Shown here: in pieces, positions 59,057 to 64,000 of the stretch
Numbering within the stretch: the first letter of the stretch is position 1
Layout: the number at the start of each line of letters is the position of its first letter
Assembly: GCA_902788205.1 (NCBI GenBank)
Contig: CADAJJ010000001.1
Location: 62,001 to 126,000, forward strand
Direction of reading: 5' to 3'
Length of the DNA: 64,000 bases
DNA from: RUG023 sp900315435
GTDB taxonomy: Bacteria > Spirochaetota > Spirochaetia > Sphaerochaetales > Sphaerochaetaceae
Program-made: the position numbers and the translations under genes
The notes under the pieces: model-generated
Databases searched by the model: none
The model's input: only the letters and a program-made list of their open reading frames with translations
What the model was told of the DNA's origin: nothing

Positions 59057-59533
59057 ATGGGTAAGATCGACAAGACAGCGTTCAAGCTGATACAGAAGAA
59101 CAAGAAGGCTTTCTTCAACTACGAGATCATCGAGGACCTGGAATGCGGCATCTCCCTGGCCGGCACCGAGGTCAAGTCAATCCGACAGGGAAAAGTCTCC
59201 TTCGGTGACAGCTATATCACGGTGGATGACAAGGGGCTGCTGCTGGTCGGCCTGACGATCCAGCCCTACACCTTCGGCAACCTGTACAACCATGATCCGA
59301 AGCGCAACCGCAGACTGCTTGCCCACAAGATGGAAATCAAGCATCTGAGACGCAAGGTCGATGAACGGGGTTTCACTTTGGTTCCGACCGAGATCTATCT
59401 GCGCGGCAACCTGGTCAAGCTGAAGGTCGCCCTCTGCCGTGGCAAGAACGTGCACGACAAGAAGGAGACGATCAAGGAGCGGGACCAGAACCGCGCCATG
59501 CGTCGCGAACTGAAGGAACTGCAATATCGCTAG
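59057..59533 (+). CDS. smpB: SsrA-binding protein SmpB
   Basis: Binds tmRNA and rescues stalled ribosomes. The 158-residue protein has the family's N-terminus KKAFFNYEIIEDLECGISLAGTEVKSIRQG, the loop GNLYNHDPKRNRRLLAHK and the basic C-terminal tail RDQNRAMRRELKELQYR. No ribosome site; the ATG immediately follows the stop codon of the previous gene, so it relies on termination-reinitiation. No tmRNA gene is next to it in the window. Confidence 0.96.
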   Translation: MGKIDKTAFKLIQKNKKAFFNYEIIEDLECGISLAGTEVKSIRQGKVSFGDSYITVDDKGLLLVGLTIQPYTFGNLYNHDPKRNRRLLAHKMEIKHLRRKVDERGFTLVPTEIYLRGNLVKLKVALCRGKNVHDKKETIKERDQNRAMRRELKELQYR

Positions 59534-59542
59534 AGGAAATGG

Positions 59543-59564
59543 CCCCTCCACGACGGCGGAGGGG
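59543..59564 (+). terminator. Hairpin after smpB
   Basis: CCCCTCC and GGAGGGG pair around an eight-base loop. No T-run follows, so efficiency is uncertain. Confidence 0.5.
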
Positions 59565-59589
59565 GTTCCCGTAGGGACGTGACGCCGAC

Positions 59590-61344
59590 TCAGTCGGCGA
59601 ACAGTTCCTTGATCTCGAAGCGCTTCACCTTTGCCGTGGTGGTCAACGGCAAAGGCTTGTAGGTTACGGTCACGCGGGTGATTTTCTGGTAGGAATGGAG
59701 TTCCTTGTTCACATCTTCCACCAGCGCTTCCATCCGCTTCTGTATCAGACCCTGATAATCGTCCGGGTGTTCCTTCTGCATCTTTTCGGTGTATTTCGGC
59801 TCTGGGTAGATGACCGCCCTGACTCCTTCGGTCTTCAGCGCCTTGTCGACCGTGTAGCCGATGATGGCGATGATGCCGATCTCGTCAAAGAGCTGGAACT
59901 TGTCCTCGATTTCCTCGGGAAACACGTTTTTGCCACCTTCGGTGACGATGATCGAGCGCTCGCGTCCGGTAATCGTGAAGAAGTTGTTGGCGTCCAGATG
60001 CCCGACGTCACCCGTATTCAGCCAGCCGTCTTCGGTAAGGACCTCCTTGGTTGCCTCGGGGTTCTTGTAGTAGCCCTGCATGACGTTCGGTCCCTTGATG
60101 TACATGACGCCATTGCCGTTTTCGTCTGGATTGACAATCTTGATCTCCTCTTGGGGAAAGATGGTTCCGACAGCGTCATACTTGTAGTGCCACGGCGGGT
60201 TCAGGTTGGTGATCGGGCTGGCCTCGGTCAGGCCGTATCCTTCCACGAAGTCGATGCCCATCTGGTTCCAGAGGCGGTAGGTGCTTTCCGGCAACGGCCC
60301 CGCACCGCAGATGCAGATGCGGTTGGTGTCCATGGACACCTGGGCGAGGATGCCCTTGAACAGGTGCTTGCCGATATTGATTCCTGTCAGTTTCTTGAAT
60401 GCGCCAGAGAAGGTCATCAACCCGCGTACGACAGCGTAGACGACGATTCCCTTCTTCCGAATGCCCTCCATCAACGCCTTGATCATTTTGTTGTAGAGCA
60501 TTGGCACGGCGAGCAGCATGGTCACCTTCCCTTCCTTCAGTTCCTTCAGCATCTGGGTGACGGCAAGACGCTTGCCGAAGACCGCCGACGCACCAACGGA
60601 AAGAGTCTCCATCAGCACGGCTGTCATGGTGTAGGCATGGTGGATGGGAAGGATGACGTAGAACACGTCGCTTTCGTACAGTGGCATGTAGTAGGTCACA
60701 AGGAAGGTGTCGCTGGTGATGTTGCGATGGCTGAGCATGACCCCTTTGGGCGTACCGGTGGTGCCGCTCGTGAAAAGGATTGCGGCAGTGTCGTATTCGT
60801 TCGCATGATAGCGGGGCACATCCTCTTCCTCCACCAGGTCAAAGAGGTAGGTGTAATCAGGGTCACCCTGTTCCAAGGAGAATTTGCCCTTCAGGCCGAC
60901 AGAGCCATCGGCATCGATATTCCGTATCCGGTCCCTGTCGATGAACAGATAGGTCGCTTCAGCGAATTTGAGCAGCCGCTCCATGTCGTTGTCATGCAGT
61001 CCGAAATCCAAGGGGACGACAATCGCCCCACTTTTCAGGATTGCCAGGTAGGCAATCGCCCATTGGGGACTGTTTTTCCCGCTGACAGCAATCTTGTCAC
61101 CTTTCCGGATGCCGCATCGTTTCACCAGATAATTGCTGACCTTGCGGACTTTTTCCTGTACCTCCGCATACGTATAGTGTTCCCGCTCTGGAAAAATCGA
61201 GGTGAAACAGGCGTTGCCAGGAAATCTTTTGCATGAGAGCTCGAACATTTCCACAACTGTGGGCCACTCTCCTGAGAAAGCTTTTCCGCGATACTCGTCA
61301 AGGGGCGCCAACGGGTTTCCCTTGATAAAAGGATATGCAGGCAT
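59590..61344 (-). CDS. AMP-dependent acyl-CoA synthetase (long-chain type)
   Basis: Activates a fatty acid by adenylation and transfers it to CoA. The 584-residue protein has the ATP-binding P-loop ILFTSGTTGTPKGVMLSH, the middle motif GYGLTEASP and the hinge NTGDVGHLD. The acid substrate cannot be told from sequence. AGAGGAAC precedes the ATG. Upstream are a 7-base-arm inverted repeat and a TTGACA promoter, suggesting regulation. No other fatty-acid degradation gene is near. Confidence 0.88.
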   Translation of the reverse strand: MPAYPFIKGNPLAPLDEYRGKAFSGEWPTVVEMFELSCKRFPGNACFTSIFPEREHYTYAEVQEKVRKVSNYLVKRCGIRKGDKIAVSGKNSPQWAIAYLAILKSGAIVVPLDFGLHDNDMERLLKFAEATYLFIDRDRIRNIDADGSVGLKGKFSLEQGDPDYTYLFDLVEEEDVPRYHANEYDTAAILFTSGTTGTPKGVMLSHRNITSDTFLVTYYMPLYESDVFYVILPIHHAYTMTAVLMETLSVGASAVFGKRLAVTQMLKELKEGKVTMLLAVPMLYNKMIKALMEGIRKKGIVVYAVVRGLMTFSGAFKKLTGINIGKHLFKGILAQVSMDTNRICICGAGPLPESTYRLWNQMGIDFVEGYGLTEASPITNLNPPWHYKYDAVGTIFPQEEIKIVNPDENGNGVMYIKGPNVMQGYYKNPEATKEVLTEDGWLNTGDVGHLDANNFFTITGRERSIIVTEGGKNVFPEEIEDKFQLFDEIGIIAIIGYTVDKALKTEGVRAVIYPEPKYTEKMQKEHPDDYQGLIQKRMEALVEDVNKELHSYQKITRVTVTYKPLPLTTTAKVKRFEIKELFAD

Positions 61345-61369
61345 TGGGTTCCTCTCCCTTTTCTTGCAA

Positions 61370-61386
61370 TCCGACTAAAAGTCGGA
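61370..61386. repeat. Inverted repeat in the acyl-CoA synthetase leader, candidate operator
   Basis: TCCGACT-AAA-AGTCGGA: perfect seven-base arms around three bases, between the predicted transcription start (near 61400) and the ribosome site of the synthetase gene. It could be a repressor site or an RNA hairpin. Confidence 0.5.
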
Positions 61387-61405
61387 CATGTGTTACAAAA
61401 ATTGG

Positions 61406-61433
61406 TTTATGACACTTATACAAGTAATGTCAA
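61406..61433 (-). promoter_or_regulatory. Probable promoter of the acyl-CoA synthetase gene
   Basis: Reverse-strand TTGACA (61428-61433) and CATAAA (61406-61411), 16 bases apart. The spacer contains the palindromic TTATACAAGTAA element (61416-61427) that recurs at 61805-61816. Confidence 0.55.
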
Positions 61434-61715
61434 TAAGTATTATGATTTTATTTATTTACTTTATATATAAGATGATATATTTTATTTTAAATAAAAAATT
61501 ATTTTTTACATTTATACATAAGAATAAATCTTAATCAACTAAACAGAAATCAAATTTTTTGTATAAATAATAATACAAATGCATAGAAATCTAGTGCATA
61601 AATTTTTCAAATAATCAAACTATGAGTTCGTTATAAAAATTGAAATGATTATATATTTCTATAAAATTAGAGAAATTATAAATCAAACAATCAAGAAAAT
61701 AGTATTGCAATTTTC

Positions 61716-61747
61716 ATGCATATAAATTTCAAAAAATTCATATGCAT
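61716..61747. repeat. Imperfect palindrome in the AT-rich region
   Basis: ATGCATAT at 61716-61723 and ATATGCAT at 61740-61747 are reverse complements; inner A/T arms extend the symmetry. Confidence 0.6.
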
Positions 61748-61797
61748 TTATAATGCTATTTATTTGCATATCAATATAGTGCACAAATATTTTTTAG

Positions 61798-61818
61798 ACT
61801 TACTTTATACAAGTAAGT
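61798..61818. repeat. Perfect eight-base-arm palindrome, operator-like
   Basis: ACTTACTT-TATAC-AAGTAAGT. The shared core ACTT-N4/5-AAGT also appears at 61413-61425 inside the synthetase promoter. Confidence 0.65.
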
Positions 61819-61899
61819 ACTTGCAAATACTGCAAAAACAAGTTATTATCTTTATATAAATAAAAATAAATAGCATTTTTCGTACAATTTCTCATCTAG

Positions 61900-61930
61900 T
61901 TGTTTGCACTGATTGCACAAACAATTGCAC
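61900..61930. repeat. Iterated TTGCAC and an inverted repeat before the recombinase gene
   Basis: TTGCAC occurs at 61904, 61913 and 61925. TTGTTTG (61900-61906) and CAAACAA (61918-61924) form an inverted repeat. The cluster is 36 bases upstream of the start and may be an autoregulatory or attachment-type site. Confidence 0.5.
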
Positions 61931-61965
61931 ATAGAGAACAAGAATCTTCTGAAGAGGTGTCGGGC

Positions 61966-63198
61966 ATGGCGCAAGCATCGTTCACATTATGCAGGGTCCC
62001 CCATGGGGAGCGCATGTATTGGTACGCCCTGTTCAGGGATCCGAAGACCGGCAAACGTACCAACAAGAAGAGCGTGGAAGTATTGAAGAAACGGCTCGGA
62101 GACTACTCCCCCGCACCGGTCACCAGGCGAAGCGAGGCAGAGGCAATCTGCGTGCAGGCGCTTGAGCAGGATATGGTCTTTCGGAAGAAGGACGCTTTGC
62201 GTTCCACGAAAGAACTAGGAGCCTATCTTTCCCACTTCTTCGATTGGGAAACGAGTCCCTACATCCAAAGAAGATTGCTGCTTGACCCGCAAGGCATCTC
62301 GAAAGACTACATGCACACCAGAAAGAATCTCGTCGATACGCATGTAGTGCCGCTTCTGGAGAAAGGCGCGCTTTTGAGCGATGTCTCCTTGAGGCAGCTT
62401 GAGGATTTGCAATTCAGGCTGGTGAAAGAGACTAGCCTTTCCAAAGGGACGGTCAATATGGCGATGCAGGCGGTGGTGATGGCGCTGAAGGAAGCACAGC
62501 GGCGTGGAGACATTCCCGCCACCACCATGCTGGCCATCGCCCCAATCAAGGCGCAACCCCGGGTACGTGGCATCATGACGGATGAAGAGACCTCTTCCTA
62601 CCTTGCATACGCGAAGAACCAAGACAATCCACGCCTCTATCTGTCCGCAGCGCTTGCGTTGTTCACCGGTATGCGCAGCGGCGAGCTACGGGCGTTGACC
62701 ACCGGACAAATCAAACCGGGATTGATCGTGGTCGACCGTGCCTACGCCGACCAGCAAGGAACGAAGTGCCCGAAGGGAAAGAAAACCCGTGTCGTGCCTT
62801 GTCCGCAGTTCCTCTGTGACCAGTTGCTTGCGTTTGCCCACACGAATCCGTATCGATGCAAAGAAACACTTGTGTTCTGGAGCCAGAAGAGCGGAGGACA
62901 TGTATCCTCGCACTATTTCTGCCAGATTTTCCATTCCTGCCTTGCAGGGAGTGGTATCCTCACGTCAGAAGAAATCGAACGCCGGTACATCACCTTTCAC
63001 TCGTTCCGGCACATGGCAAACACCCTGCTTCGTGGCTCAGTGGACGAGTATGTCCTCCGCCTGACCATCGGCCACTCCAGCGAGCAACTCTCCGATATCT
63101 ACACCCACCTGTCCGAAAAGGCTTTCAACAGCGTCCAGGCGGCACAGCGGGCAAATATCCTGCCGTTGCTCCAGAAGGCAGGTCAAGATGGCGCATGA
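61966..63198 (+). CDS. Tyrosine recombinase / phage-type integrase
   Basis: A 410-residue protein. The catalytic domain (from about residue 200) has Arg in FTGMRSGELRAL, the HxxR box in FHSFRHMANTL, the second His in LTIGHSSEQL and the nucleophile Tyr in SDIYTHLSEKAF, so all the key residues are present. The N-terminus has an arm-binding-like region and a SAM-like core-binding domain. The ATG at 61966 has GAAGAGG eight bases upstream. GC content resembles its neighbours, unlike the AT-rich DNA upstream. No other phage or plasmid gene is adjacent; it is solitary, and its target cannot be told. Confidence 0.9.
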   Translation: MAQASFTLCRVPHGERMYWYALFRDPKTGKRTNKKSVEVLKKRLGDYSPAPVTRRSEAEAICVQALEQDMVFRKKDALRSTKELGAYLSHFFDWETSPYIQRRLLLDPQGISKDYMHTRKNLVDTHVVPLLEKGALLSDVSLRQLEDLQFRLVKETSLSKGTVNMAMQAVVMALKEAQRRGDIPATTMLAIAPIKAQPRVRGIMTDEETSSYLAYAKNQDNPRLYLSAALALFTGMRSGELRALTTGQIKPGLIVVDRAYADQQGTKCPKGKKTRVVPCPQFLCDQLLAFAHTNPYRCKETLVFWSQKSGGHVSSHYFCQIFHSCLAGSGILTSEEIERRYITFHSFRHMANTLLRGSVDEYVLRLTIGHSSEQLSDIYTHLSEKAFNSVQAAQRANILPLLQKAGQDGA

Positions 63199-63199
63199 C

Positions 63200-63216
63200 G
63201 CAGGCATACGGCCTGC
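63200..63216 (+). terminator. Small hairpin after the recombinase gene
   Basis: GCAGGC-ATACG-GCCTGC, six base pairs, just after the stop and before the convergent tcdA. No T-run follows. Confidence 0.4.
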
Positions 63217-63222
63217 ATGGAA

Positions 63223-64000
63223 TCACTGAACGGATTTCCCCGGTTTTTGCTCCACTGGTTTCTTGCAGAGGTCTTTCACCACTTCTCCTGCGATGATCAA
63301 GCCCGCGACGGAGGGAACGAAGGCGACGCTTCCCGGGATGTCACGTCGATCGGTGCACTTGTGGGTGGAACCTGGAGGACAGACACAGTGGTAACGGCAA
63401 CTGACTGCCATATCCTCGATAGGCCTGGTGGGCGGCTCGGTGGAATAGAGGACCTTCAAGTGCTTGACTTGCCGCTTGCGTAGCTCGCGCCGCATCACCC
63501 TTGCCAGCGGGCAGACGCTGGTCTTGTAAATGTCGGCAATCCGGAACTGGGTGGGATCGAGCTTGTCCCCAGCCCCCATGCAACTGATGATCGGGACGCC
63601 GCAGCGCTGGGCCTCCATGATGATCTGAAGCTTCGCGGTGACGGTATCGACCGCGTCAACCACATAGTCGTACTCGCTGAAATCAAACTCGCCGGCGTTC
63701 TGGGGAAGGTAGAAACATTTGCGGATCTCCACATTGGCATGCGGGTTGATGTCCAGAATCCTCTGTGCCATCACTTCCGCCTTGTACTTGCCCACCGTGG
63801 AGACCAATGCGACCACCTGGCGGTTGATGTTGGTCAGGCAGACTTTGTCGTCGTCAACCAGCACGAAGGAACCGACACCGGTCCGTGCCAACGCGTCGGC
63901 ACAGTAGCCGCCGACTCCCCCGATGCCGAAGATGGCGACCTTCGACTGATGCAGCTTCTCCATATTCTCGGCGCCAAGCAGCAGTTGGCTGCGTGAAAAC
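63223..64000 (-). CDS. tcdA: tRNA threonylcarbamoyladenosine dehydratase (TcdA/CsdL-like), 5' end cut off
   Basis: ThiF/E1-like enzyme that cyclises t6A on tRNA position 37. It has the nucleotide-binding motif VAIFGIGGVGGYCADALARTG, DDDKVCLTNINRQ, the DYVVDAVDTVTAK aspartate and the ISCMGAGDKLDPT segment. The frame stays open to the window edge, and the codons before the Met at 63963 read FSRSQLLLGAEN, matching the family's usual RxxLLxG region, so the true start lies outside and the Met at 63963 is internal. Confidence 0.92.
   Translation of the reverse strand, partial: FSRSQLLLGAENMEKLHQSKVAIFGIGGVGGYCADALARTGVGSFVLVDDDKVCLTNINRQVVALVSTVGKYKAEVMAQRILDINPHANVEIRKCFYLPQNAGEFDFSEYDYVVDAVDTVTAKLQIIMEAQRCGVPIISCMGAGDKLDPTQFRIADIYKTSVCPLARVMRRELRKRQVKHLKVLYSTEPPTRPIEDMAVSCRYHCVCPPGSTHKCTDRRDIPGSVAFVPSVAGLIIAGEVVKDLCKKPVEQKPGKSVQ

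Larger units (their letters stand above)
61387..61899. other. AT-rich, palindrome-rich intergenic region upstream of the recombinase
   Basis: About half a kilobase with very low GC, unlike the GC-rich genes on both sides. It has long A/T runs and no plausible gene. It contains two copies of TTATACAAGTAA (61416-61427 and 61805-61816), several inverted repeats and many possible -10 boxes. It could hold the control region and recombination (arm) sites of the neighbouring integrase, a remnant of an element, or a curved-DNA region. Confidence 0.6.

Noticed and set aside
59583..59599. Perfect palindrome CGCCGACT-C-AGTCGGCG at the end of the acyl-CoA synthetase gene
   Set aside because: It lies over the stop codon and last codons, has a one-base centre and no T-run; likely codon-driven chance, though an end-of-gene hairpin cannot be excluded.

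Overview
The window is a GC-rich chromosomal segment packed with core genes, most likely from a spirochaete. Three things suggest this: a transcription elongation factor GreA of about 900 residues (a giant form I know from Treponema and Borrelia); the order tmk / tamB-bamA-mutS-comF beside rimP-nusA-infB-rbfA-truB-ribF-rpsO-pnp and dut-lptF-lptG-tgt-murJ, which I recall from memory as a spirochaete neighbourhood; and outer-membrane assembly genes without signs of a typical proteobacterium. The base composition would fit a free-living or gut member such as the Sphaerochaeta group better than Borrelia. The genus call is inference and was not tested by any search.

Layout. 1-3.1 kb: the 3' part of rpoD, a small unknown gene, a zinc-ribbon coiled-coil gene and RNase P RNA. 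3.1-10.2 kb: a secreted TPR-like protein, a radical SAM/DUF2344 fusion, mazG (reverse), a membrane protein with a decayed HD-GYP domain, and an 8-oxoguanine deaminase-like amidohydrolase behind a structured leader. 10.6-19.3 kb (reverse): rpe-dtd-recA, then scpA-scpB-rluB-cmk-rpsA followed by a TPR membrane protein and a lipoprotein. 19.5-22.3 kb: giant greA. 22.3-38.2 kb (reverse): envelope and RNA/translation genes, ending upstream at the rimP operon. 38.4-50.4 kb (reverse): a transglutaminase-like gene, then tamB-bamA-mutS-comF. 50.5-55.4 kb: tmk forward, then yebC-ruvC-ruvA-ruvB-queA in reverse. 55.5-61.3 kb: lepB-hemW diverging from an FGE-like membrane gene plus smpB, then an acyl-CoA synthetase. 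61.4-63.2 kb: a very AT-rich, palindrome-rich 0.55 kb stretch and a lone tyrosine recombinase. The window ends inside tcdA.

How the genes work together. Most reverse-strand genes form tight operons with stop/start (ATGA) overlaps: translation start and ribosome maturation (rimP, infB, rbfA, truB, rpsO, rpsA), RNA synthesis and decay (nusA, greA, pnp, rnpB), chromosome upkeep (recA, ruvABC, mutS, scpAB), and envelope building (bamA, tamB, murJ, lptF, lptG, lepB).

The most noteworthy signal is regulatory. At least seven operon-leading genes (rpe, scpA, a transglutaminase-like gene, tamB, tmk, lepB, an FGE-like gene, and probably rimP) have a sigma-70-like -10 element 6-11 bases before the ATG and no Shine-Dalgarno, which predicts leaderless mRNAs. 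Genes inside operons carry ordinary ribosome sites. Two of these promoters are fused to an upstream intrinsic terminator. No CRISPR array, tRNA, rRNA or insertion sequence was recognised. I did not find a clearly new multi-gene system; the novelty lies in regulatory sites and in a few odd domain architectures.
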